From: an uncultured Bacilli bacterium
Lineage (GTDB): Bacteria > Bacillota_I > Bacilli_A > RFN20 > DUOF01
DNA length: 21,381 nt
Direction of reading: 5' to 3'
Assembly (NCBI GenBank): GCA_934101685.1
Contig: CAKORZ010000016.1
Location: forward strand, 1 to 21,381
Shown: positions 6,103 through 12,880 of the stretch, in pieces
How the letters are laid out: each line of letters starts with the position of its first letter
Numbering within the stretch: the stretch's first letter is position 1
The notes under the pieces: model-generated
What the model was told of the DNA's origin: nothing
The model's input: only the letters and a program-made list of their open reading frames with translations
Databases searched by the model: none
Position numbers and translations under genes: made by a program

Positions 6103-7814
6103 TATTCTTCACCTCCGACAGCGCTATCATTATATTTAAAGCCGTTTTTTACTGTATATGTACATTTATACTTTCCATTTGAATCTTTTTCTAAACAACT
6201 TAACAAAGGTATTTCCTTTGTAACAAGATCATAATCTGTGTACCAAACTTTATTTGAATGTGAATCATATTTTTCAGCAAATTGATTAGCAATTTTTAAT
6301 GTTTCATACGATTCTTTTTCTTTAATATAATTAGCAACTATACTTTTTATCTTTTCATTTGTAATTTGAAATTTTGAATTGCCATATCCTTTTTCTAAAT
6401 AATAATTAAACATATCATAATTTTCAAATTCAGAATTGCCTGTAAAAGTACTATTATTAGTTATCTTTTTAATTGCAAAATCGCTTGCCATAGATTCTAA
6501 TTTTTCTAAACGTTGTTCTTTATCTGATTCTGTAGTTGCCTTTTCCAAATATGATGTATATTGGTCATCATAATTTGTTTCTTTTGAATAATATTTCTTT
6601 AAATTTTCATCACCCGCATATGCAGACATTGTTATAGAAATAAAATGAATGCCTGAATCACTTCTTACCACCAATATAGGATAACCTTCATAATTAGTTA
6701 AAATATTCTGAGTACTTGTTGTAGAACTAAACTTAGGAGAATCTTCAACTGGCATTTTAATATTTGACATTTCTTTTACATCATTACTTTCGTTTGATTG
6801 AATGAATCTAAATGTTCTTGAATTAAATAAATTATTAAATATGATGTTCTTTCCATACATTCTAGATATAGTAGATGTTATTGTATTAGAAGAACTATCA
6901 ACATTGTTTATATATCTAGTAGTATCATCTTTATAAATTTCTCCTAGCAAATCAACATATTTTTGCGGTATAGTTTCAATGCCATTTTCATATACATCAT
7001 CTAAATATTCTGGATGAGTTATATTAGCATTTTCCAAATAAATACTATAACTAGCTAACGCATACTTAACTTCTTCAGGAAAATTAGAAGATGTTGCATC
7101 ATTTAGCGTAACTATTCCCATATCTCCACCATTACTACTTGTATTATTATCTTCAGAATATTGCAGTGCTACATTATAGAAGCTTTCACCTTTTAGCAAA
7201 GAATTAACAACATTATATAATCTCTTTGCAGCTGATTCACTAATACCAACACCAAATGCATCAGAATTACCATTTGTGCTTACGCTTACTAGTATTTGAC
7301 TAATATGATAAATGTTTCCATTTAAAATAAAGTTATTATAATTTTCATTTTTGACTTTTGATGTATAGTCATTTAATATTATTTGTTTTTGTAACTCAAA
7401 AATTTTCTTTTCTACAAGTTCTTCTTCGCTAGATACTTCTTCTTTTTCTAATGCTTCTTTTAAAGAATCATTATATGATTTCCCATTAATTGTAGCATTA
7501 TCTTTTATTTCTTTTTTCCATTTTTCTACTTCATTATTTATTTTACTACGCATACTTTCACTAACAGGAACAATAGTTTTAATCATTAAATCATTTAATT
7601 TTTCATATAAATATTTTGCACTTCCATCTAAAGAAGATAAATTTTCAAACACTTCATCTGCTGAAAAATTTACACCATTAATAGTAGCTACAATTTCCTT
7701 CCCGTCAACCACTAAAACAGCTTGTTCATCCCCACTATTGTCTTTTTTACATCCGCCTATGAAACCTATACTTAATGCAAATAGCATTACTAATGATAAC
7801 ATCTTTTTTTTCAT
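6102..7814 (-). CDS. PrsA-like parvulin peptidyl-prolyl isomerase lipoprotein, copy 2
   Basis: A 570-residue lipoprotein (lipobox IGGC, Cys22), predicted to assist folding of secreted proteins outside the membrane. A SurA/PrsA-type N-terminal region precedes a parvulin domain that starts YHISQILVSV (169-178), continues AAKRLYNVVNSLLKGESFYNVA and has YSEDNNTSSNGGDMG (219-233). The final parvulin strand, SGIHFISI (387-394), comes only after an insertion of about 120 residues holding SRMYGKNIIFNNLFN. PrsA of B. subtilis is only about 290 residues. Near the C-terminus two cysteines (about 540 and 551) flank a short hairpin. The ribosome site is AAAGGAGGA. It is the third gene of a four-gene operon and a paralogue of 9163-11235. 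Foldase activity is inferred. Confidence 0.75.
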   Translation of the reverse strand: MKKKMLSLVMLFALSIGFIGGCKKDNSGDEQAVLVVDGKEIVATINGVNFSADEVFENLSSLDGSAKYLYEKLNDLMIKTIVPVSESMRSKINNEVEKWKKEIKDNATINGKSYNDSLKEALEKEEVSSEEELVEKKIFELQKQIILNDYTSKVKNENYNNFILNGNIYHISQILVSVSTNGNSDAFGVGISESAAKRLYNVVNSLLKGESFYNVALQYSEDNNTSSNGGDMGIVTLNDATSSNFPEEVKYALASYSIYLENANITHPEYLDDVYENGIETIPQKYVDLLGEIYKDDTTRYINNVDSSSNTITSTISRMYGKNIIFNNLFNSRTFRFIQSNESNDVKEMSNIKMPVEDSPKFSSTTSTQNILTNYEGYPILVVRSDSGIHFISITMSAYAGDENLKKYYSKETNYDDQYTSYLEKATTESDKEQRLEKLESMASDFAIKKITNNSTFTGNSEFENYDMFNYYLEKGYGNSKFQITNEKIKSIVANYIKEKESYETLKIANQFAEKYDSHSNKVWYTDYDLVTKEIPLLSCLEKDSNGKYKCTYTVKNGFKYNDSAVGGEE

Positions 7815-7833
7815 AGCTCGTCCTCCTTTTTTA

Positions 7834-9150
7834 TTAGTCTACAAATATGCTTGAATATTGTGATTTTAAATAATTATAAATTGCTTCGTCATGAACGCTA
7901 ATCTCATTTTTATATTGCTCTAAATAATATTTAGTGCTATCAGATACCAATGTTGTATTAGAAGCTAGAAGTTTAACAGCTTCATATATTTTTTCATTAC
8001 TTACTTTTTCTTCATCTGATAAATCACTATATTTTGGCATTAATTCCACTGAAATTAAATAATATTTTTTTGTACTAGAAGATGTGTCTGTAATTCTTAT
8101 ATCTCTTTCTTGAATATTAGATCCTGCTAATGGAGAAACCAAATAATATTTATTATTTATTTTTATAGTTTTTTTAGCACTATCTTCTAAAACATTATCG
8201 CTTAGTATTCTTTCAACTAAAGTAGTGTTTAAAATATCTTTATTATCGTTATTGATTGCTTTTGCTACATAATAGTCGCTCTCATAAACGTCTTTCTTTT
8301 TAAGTCTTAAGCCCTCTTCTTTTGAATAGTTAAATTCATTTGTGAATTCTTTCAATATGCTTCCATCTTTATCATCTATCGTATTAATTTTTTCATATTT
8401 TTTTTCAACTTCTTCAATTAATTTTTCAACCCATTCATCTTTTATTGTTTCTAATGTTGTTGAAGAATTTTCAGCTTTTAATTTCTCAACTGAATCTGTA
8501 AGGAATTCAAACGCGTTTTCTTTAGAACCATCTAAAGTTATATATTCAACATATCTTGTCTTTTTTGTATCTATTAGAGTAGGTTTATCTTTTAAAACTT
8601 TTTCATAAACATATTTTTCTTTTAAAAGCTCCTCTAAAACTTCTACTTTTAAAGCCTTCTCTGCATATTCATCATAATTGCATAATGTATATTTATCTAT
8701 GACTGTCTTTGTAGAATCTGTATAAGTAGGACCATAGTTATCTACTTCACAAGTTACATTATATAGTTGTGATTTTAATGTTTTAACTAATAATTCTTCG
8801 CTAAATACTCCATTACTATCTTTATAAGAATCACTTTTAGCCATTTCTAATATTTTTTCTTCAATTTTCTTATTGTATCTTTGTTTCCATATATCATCAC
8901 TTAAAACTTTTTCTGCTATTATTTCAACAAGTTTATCAGCCACTAGTTGATTTGCACTATTTTCCCTTAAACTATCATAAATATCTTGCAATGTTACATT
9001 AGTTGTTTCTTCTTTTAAGCCATCAAAAACATTCTCTGAGCCATTGTTAATGTTAGCTTTTATTTCATCGTTTTCTTTGTTGTTATTGCATCCAGTTAAC
9101 AATGCAATTCCACATAAGGAAGTTCCTATAAATTTTAAAGTTTTCTTCAT
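7834..9150 (-). CDS. foldase-like lipoprotein, first copy of the partner gene
   Basis: A 438-residue lipoprotein with a clear signal (MKKTLKFIG, lipobox LTGC, Cys21) and an Asn-rich linker. It is paralogous to the last gene of the operon (4831-6102), with the same TC...LC cysteine pair (TCEV and YTLCNYDEY), a parvulin-like TRYVEYITL strand, a long charged coiled-coil-like stretch (SVEKLKAENS to KKYEKINTI) and the KYYLISVEL strand near the C-terminus. It probably belongs to the wider PrsA/SurA-like group but lacks recognisable isomerase residues. It starts 12 nt after the stop of the upstream parvulin gene, with AGGAGG 8 nt before the ATG. Function is not established. Confidence 0.6.
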   Translation of the reverse strand: MKKTLKFIGTSLCGIALLTGCNNNKENDEIKANINNGSENVFDGLKEETTNVTLQDIYDSLRENSANQLVADKLVEIIAEKVLSDDIWKQRYNKKIEEKILEMAKSDSYKDSNGVFSEELLVKTLKSQLYNVTCEVDNYGPTYTDSTKTVIDKYTLCNYDEYAEKALKVEVLEELLKEKYVYEKVLKDKPTLIDTKKTRYVEYITLDGSKENAFEFLTDSVEKLKAENSSTTLETIKDEWVEKLIEEVEKKYEKINTIDDKDGSILKEFTNEFNYSKEEGLRLKKKDVYESDYYVAKAINNDNKDILNTTLVERILSDNVLEDSAKKTIKINNKYYLVSPLAGSNIQERDIRITDTSSSTKKYYLISVELMPKYSDLSDEEKVSNEKIYEAVKLLASNTTLVSDSTKYYLEQYKNEISVHDEAIYNYLKSQYSSIFVD

Positions 9151-9162
9151 CTTTTCATCCTC

Positions 9163-11235
9163 CTATTCAGCAGTATTTGATATCCATTTTGCATATAATA
9201 TAGTTTTGTTGTTAACAGAACTTCTACTTACATCAATTGAAGTAACTTTTGTTCCTTCTTTAAAGTCTTTAGTGTAATACCATCCTTCAAAAGTATAATC
9301 TTCTTTATGAATATCATTTGCCCCAGGTAAAATGAATTGTTCTGATTGCCCAATATAGAAATAATCACTATATACTGAATCAGAATTAAATTCACCACCA
9401 TCAGTGTGGTAATTTACTGCGATTTTGAACCCTTTATTATAATTAAAAGTACAAGGTTTATCTGTAGATGAATTATCGCCACTTCCATAAGTATAATAAC
9501 TACATTCAATTGGTATTTTTTTAGATACTATCTCTCTAGAATTAGCAATTATCATTCTACTATAGTAATCATCCCAACCATCTACAATTGTATTTAATGT
9601 ATTATAATTAATTAATTCTTTTTGAGATTCTATATATCTTAAAACAAGATTTTTTATAGTATCATTTTTGAAAGTAACATTATTTTGAGACATATAATAT
9701 TCAACCATATCATAAGTCAAAAATTGGTCGCTACCAGCTACACTTCCAGTTGATGTTCCTCTTTTAGCATATGCTTTTACTAGATTTTCTATTTCTTCAA
9801 TTATACTATTACGAGAGCTTACTTTTTCTCCACCTTTTATATCAACATAAGTTTTATACTCTTTTAATTCTTTTTCATACGCATCAAGAATTGTTTTTAT
9901 CTCTTCTTCTGTTTTTCCTTCATTAGTTAAAGCAGTTTTTTTATCGTTTACCATTTCTTTAATTGTGTTTTCTTGATCCATAGAGAAGAACAATTTTGCA
10001 ATTTCATCAAAAGGAGATACTTCTATCACCATAAAATGTATATTTAAACTAGAGCTTGTTCTTGCACAAATAACATAAACAATATTTCCATTTTCATCTG
10101 TTAATGCTTTTATTTCCTTGCCATTAACATTAATTAATTTTGTGTTTTGAGGAGCATTTTCATCATCAAGATCATATGTGATAACGCCTATTCCAGATTT
10201 ATTAAATATTTGGTTAAATATTATTGATCTAGAATACATTGAAGAACTTCCATAAGCAGTATAAATATCACTTCCAAGGCTATTGCCCTCATCATCAACT
10301 ATAGTAATATTATCTGGTCTATAACTACTACCAGTTTGTTCAGAAACTTCGTTCAAAACTTCTAAATCGCTAGCATGTATAACATTAAAATTATATCCAT
10401 TACTATTTGATGTCATAAATTCACTAAGGATATCAGTATTTAAACCTGTCACTTTATCAGTTTTGTTTCTCAATAATGCATCAAATATCATTGTTGCATG
10501 TAAAAATTCTGTTTCAAAATTATCAGTAGTAATATCCATCATATATCCTTGACCAGTTTTATTGCTTCCTGTATCATCAGAAACATCTTGCATTATAGTA
10601 TAAAATTTATCTCCTTTAACTAGTTTAGAATAAACTTGATACAATTTTTTAGATTGATCTGCTGTTATAGTAGAAGCATAAGTACCTCTAGTAGATTGAT
10701 AGTCAGCTTTAACTAAAGCATGTCTAACATAATATGGTAAATTATTTTTTAGATACTCTTCATAATAATAGTTTGACTTTTCATTCCAATATTTTTCCTG
10801 AAGTTTAGCTAATTTTACGCCATAATAATATTCATCTTTCATTTCATCAATAGTCTCGTATCCTGCTTCCTTTAAAACAGCCTTTTCAGCATCACTTTTA
10901 CTAACACTATTTTGATTCATATATGTTTTTACATCATCATTAAATGAATCTAGCTTTAATTCCCAGCTGGCATCTAAGCTAGAGTCATCATCAACACTAT
11001 TTAAAACAATTGCTTTTAGCAATTTTTCATATGCACCTTTCACGCCTGCCTCTGAAGATAGCAAATCGCCAAATAAATCATTTGCAGTATATTTAGTATC
11101 TCCAATTTTTAGTACAACATCATTACCATCTATAACTAATTTGTCTACAGCGCTGTCATTGTTTTTTTTGCATCCGCCAACAGAACACAAACAAACGCTA
11201 AATAACATAAGTAATGATAACCATCTTTTTTTCAT
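9163..11235 (-). CDS. PrsA-like parvulin lipoprotein with C-terminal InlB-type repeat, copy 1
   Basis: A 690-residue lipoprotein, first gene of the operon. Lipobox VGGC places lipidated Cys22. The N-terminal region (VLKIGDTKYTANDLF) matches copy 2, followed by a parvulin-like start VRHALVKAD (about 170-178), KKLYQVYSKLVKGDKFYTIM, then a long insertion with SSMYSRSIIFNQIFN (about 331-345) and the final strand NIHFMVIEV (about 398-406). The usual GGD-G loop is degenerate (GQGYMMD). A C-terminal segment (about 605-687) with YHTDGG, YTFEGWYY and ILYAKW is an InlB B-repeat (Flg_new-like), absent from copy 2. Two cysteines (578 and 595) parallel those of copy 2. ATG at 11235 is preferred over an upstream TTG at 11238; AAGGAGG lies 10 nt upstream. 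Confidence 0.75.
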   Translation of the reverse strand: MKKRWLSLLMLFSVCLCSVGGCKKNNDSAVDKLVIDGNDVVLKIGDTKYTANDLFGDLLSSEAGVKGAYEKLLKAIVLNSVDDDSSLDASWELKLDSFNDDVKTYMNQNSVSKSDAEKAVLKEAGYETIDEMKDEYYYGVKLAKLQEKYWNEKSNYYYEEYLKNNLPYYVRHALVKADYQSTRGTYASTITADQSKKLYQVYSKLVKGDKFYTIMQDVSDDTGSNKTGQGYMMDITTDNFETEFLHATMIFDALLRNKTDKVTGLNTDILSEFMTSNSNGYNFNVIHASDLEVLNEVSEQTGSSYRPDNITIVDDEGNSLGSDIYTAYGSSSMYSRSIIFNQIFNKSGIGVITYDLDDENAPQNTKLINVNGKEIKALTDENGNIVYVICARTSSSLNIHFMVIEVSPFDEIAKLFFSMDQENTIKEMVNDKKTALTNEGKTEEEIKTILDAYEKELKEYKTYVDIKGGEKVSSRNSIIEEIENLVKAYAKRGTSTGSVAGSDQFLTYDMVEYYMSQNNVTFKNDTIKNLVLRYIESQKELINYNTLNTIVDGWDDYYSRMIIANSREIVSKKIPIECSYYTYGSGDNSSTDKPCTFNYNKGFKIAVNYHTDGGEFNSDSVYSDYFYIGQSEQFILPGANDIHKEDYTFEGWYYTKDFKEGTKVTSIDVSRSSVNNKTILYAKWISNTAE

Positions 11236-11268
11236 CAATAAATTTCCTCCTTACAATATGCACAACTC

Positions 11269-11297
11269 ATTTTATATTAAAATGGTTTTTACTTCAA
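11269..11297 (-). promoter_or_regulatory. sigma-A promoter of the lipoprotein operon
   Basis: On the minus strand TTGAAG (11292-11297) and TAAAAT (11269-11274) are separated by 17 nt, ending about 34 nt before the first ATG. No other promoter-like pair is evident between the four lipoprotein genes, whose gaps are 12 and 19 nt plus one 1-nt overlap, so the operon is probably transcribed from here. Confidence 0.65.
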
Positions 11298-11336
11298 CTA
11301 TTTTAACTATTTATTTATTGCATAAAAGCATTTTAT

Positions 11337-11365
11337 TTGACATTTCCACAGAAATATTATATTCT
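11337..11365 (+). promoter_or_regulatory. promoter of the small membrane protein gene
   Basis: A perfect TTGACA (11337-11342) is followed after 17 nt by TATTCT (11360-11365), about 30 nt before the ATG at 11396. It points away from the lipoprotein operon promoter, about 40 nt apart. Confidence 0.6.
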
Positions 11366-11395
11366 AAAAATGCAAAGAATTTAGGAGTTGATTAC

Positions 11396-11848
11396 ATGGA
11401 ATTCAAATTTAGAAGAAAATATACCGGATTTTTCTTGTTAGCAGTCATATTACATTTGTTAGTTTTAGCTTTCTGGATCTTTTTCCCATCAAAATTTTTA
11501 GCTAATGCTAAAGATAAAGCATTTTTCACTTTACTTGCATTAATAAATGTTGAACTAATTTTGCTTCTATGCCTAGGACTTTTCAGAAGGCGTTACTTTG
11601 CCTACTATGACAAACTCATAATAAAGCGTTCTTTAGTTAAAAATATATCTATTCCTTACAAAAGAATTTTAGACATAAGTGAAAAAGCAAATGACTCCAT
11701 AATCTTTGGATATGGTTTAAGACCATCTTTCAAAATAACTTACGTTAATGAAAATGGGAAGAAAAAGAAAATAAATGTTCGCTGTGATAACACAGGATTA
11801 CTTTTAAAAGTTATAAAAAATGAAATAGATATTTCTAAAATCAAATAA
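11396..11848 (+). CDS. two-TM membrane protein with PH-like cytoplasmic domain
   Basis: A 150-residue protein. Basic MEFKFRRKY is followed by two hydrophobic membrane segments (about residues 11-30 and 42-60), then a beta-rich cytoplasmic domain. That domain (YYDKLIIKRSLVKNISIPYKRILDI and SFKITYVNENGKKKKINVR, ending in a helix LLLKVIKNEI) resembles the bacterial PH-like domains found after membrane anchors. The family and function are not firmly recognised. The start is set at 11396 because TTAGGAG lies 8 nt upstream; the frame is open to 11141, but that extension runs antisense to the lipoprotein signal region and has no ribosome site. It has its own promoter and a strong terminator, so it is a single-gene unit. 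Confidence 0.7.
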   Translation: MEFKFRRKYTGFFLLAVILHLLVLAFWIFFPSKFLANAKDKAFFTLLALINVELILLLCLGLFRRRYFAYYDKLIIKRSLVKNISIPYKRILDISEKANDSIIFGYGLRPSFKITYVNENGKKKKINVRCDNTGLLLKVIKNEIDISKIK

Positions 11849-11864
11849 TAAAAACATTCAAAGG

Positions 11865-11892
11865 CTCACAAAATATATTTGTGAGTTTTTTT
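11865..11892 (+). terminator. rho-independent terminator
   Basis: CTCACAAA (11865-11872) pairs with TTTGTGAG (11878-11885) around a 5-nt loop and is followed by seven T residues. It lies 16 nt after the stop of the small membrane protein gene and only 10 nt before the presumed start of the YihY-like gene. Confidence 0.88.
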
Positions 11893-11902
11893 ATAGGATG
11901 TG

Positions 11903-11951
11903 ATGAAAAATAAAATCAAATATATTCAAAAGTATTTTAAAGCATTTATTT
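11903..11951 (+). other. out-of-frame N-terminal segment of the YihY-like gene
   Basis: An ATG at 11903 preceded by AGGATGTG opens a short frame, MKNKIKYIQKYFKAFI, that stops at 11951. It reads like the basic start of a YihY protein but is one base out of phase with the rest of the gene. The downstream frame is open from 11907 and reads KIKSNIFKSILKHLF, which would join directly to this ATG if the A run at 11906-11910 were one base shorter. Confidence 0.55.
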
Positions 11952-12029
11952 AGCGAAGAAGTAAGCCTGCATGCTGGAAATTTAGCATATTGCACAATAT
12001 TAGCTTTAATTCCATCTTTCATTATCATC

Positions 12030-12650
12030 TTGTCACTCTTTTCCATATTTTCAAATCATTTTATGGTATTAGAGCATCCATACTTCCACAAAATAAACTA
12101 TATTTTAAATTATTTAGAATTAAATTCCACAAGTAGTTTTTTAATAGACATAATTTGCATAAATTTATTATCTAGTAGCTTTTTCTCATTACTTTCATAT
12201 TTTGAAAAATTATATAATTTTAAATTTAAAAATTATATAAGAAAAAAATTATATTCTATATTTTTATCTCTTTTAACTATCCTAATTATAGTTGTTGGCT
12301 TATCTATTTTCTTTACCATTTTAAACAGCGATTTTTTAAATAAAGTTAGCTTTTTAATAGATTATATTGTAATACTTTTATCCCTAATTTTTTTCTATAA
12401 ATTATCAACTTTTCAAAGAATAAAAGATGTATCAATTGGAAGCCTAATTAGTTCTATCTTTTTAACTTTATTTATTCATTTTTTCTTTATTGTTATAGAT
12501 AATTTTTCAAACATTAGCAATTACTATGGAACATTTACTCCAATAATATTATCTTTTTTAATAATTTATTATTCTTGCTATATAATTCACTTAGGAATTA
12601 TTATAAACTATGAAATAAAAAAATATAGTATAAAAAAAATTAATATGTAA
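12030..12650 (+). CDS. YihY/virulence-factor-BrkB-family membrane protein, 5' end apparently frameshifted
   Basis: The frame encodes a polytopic membrane protein with about five to six hydrophobic segments. Homologous sequence starts well before the first usable codon here (TTG at 12030, which has no ribosome site): upstream in the same frame one reads SEEVSLHAGNLAYCTILALI then PSFIIIL, a typical YihY beginning. That frame has no start codon and meets a stop at 11904, while an ATG with a ribosome site (11903) is one base out of phase. The C-terminal end, YYGTFTPIILSFLI followed by IIHLGIIINYEI, also fits the family. With the 5' part the protein would be about 249 residues, near family length. 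YihY function is uncertain; BrkB-type transport roles have been suggested. The gene may be a pseudogene, a phase-variable gene or carry a sequencing error. Confidence 0.65.
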   Translation: MSLFSIFSNHFMVLEHPYFHKINYILNYLELNSTSSFLIDIICINLLSSSFFSLLSYFEKLYNFKFKNYIRKKLYSIFLSLLTILIIVVGLSIFFTILNSDFLNKVSFLIDYIVILLSLIFFYKLSTFQRIKDVSIGSLISSIFLTLFIHFFFIVIDNFSNISNYYGTFTPIILSFLIIYYSCYIIHLGIIINYEIKKYSIKKINM

Positions 12651-12660
12651 AAAATATTTA

Positions 12661-12701
12661 TAGGCAAGATTACCAATGCCTATGATAGTACAAACTATCA
12701 T
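12661..12701 (+). other. two tandem hairpins downstream of the yihY-like gene
   Basis: TAGGCA (12661-12666) pairs with TGCCTA (12677-12682), and directly after it TGATAGT (12683-12689) pairs with ACTATCA (12694-12700) around ACAA. Neither is followed by a T run, so they are not terminators themselves; the terminator follows at 12716. They could be 3'-UTR structure or part of a small RNA. The arm ACTATCAT could alternatively pair with a second ATGATAGT at 12808-12815. Confidence 0.45.
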
Positions 12702-12715
12702 TACTCATTTTCCTA

Positions 12716-12751
12716 AGTAAAAGGGTGTATAAATCACTCTTTTACTTTTTT
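12716..12751 (+). terminator. rho-independent terminator
   Basis: AGTAAAAGGGTG (12716-12727) pairs with CACTCTTTTACT (12735-12746) with one G-U pair and a 7-nt loop, followed by a T run. It ends transcription from the yihY-like gene before the jet operon promoter. Confidence 0.85.
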
Positions 12752-12767
12752 ATTGTTATAAAGCGGC

Positions 12768-12787
12768 TATTTTAATATATTAAAATA
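12768..12787. repeat. 20-bp perfect palindrome upstream of the jet operon
   Basis: TATTTTAATA is followed directly by its exact reverse complement TATTAAAATA. It lies 41 nt before the -35 of the jet operon promoter, so it is a candidate operator for a dimeric regulator. It consists almost entirely of A and T, so chance cannot be excluded. Confidence 0.4.
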
Positions 12788-12827
12788 CCCAATTTTTGTA
12801 AGTTCACATGATAGTCTATTAAATTCA

Positions 12828-12856
12828 TTGTAAAATTTAAAAAAATATTTTATAAT
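12828..12856 (+). promoter_or_regulatory. sigma-A promoter of the jetABC operon
   Basis: TTGTAA (12828-12833) and a perfect TATAAT (12851-12856) are 17 nt apart, about 25 nt before the jetA ATG. An AGGAG ribosome site at 12868-12872 follows. The three genes are nearly contiguous, so this probably serves them all. Confidence 0.75.
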
Positions 12857-12880
12857 TTATGCGTTATAGGAGTTGAATTT

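Noticed and set aside
11141..11395. N-terminal extension of the small membrane protein
   Set aside because: It overlaps the signal-peptide region and promoter of the lipoprotein operon on the other strand; the ATG at 11396 has its own promoter and ribosome site.
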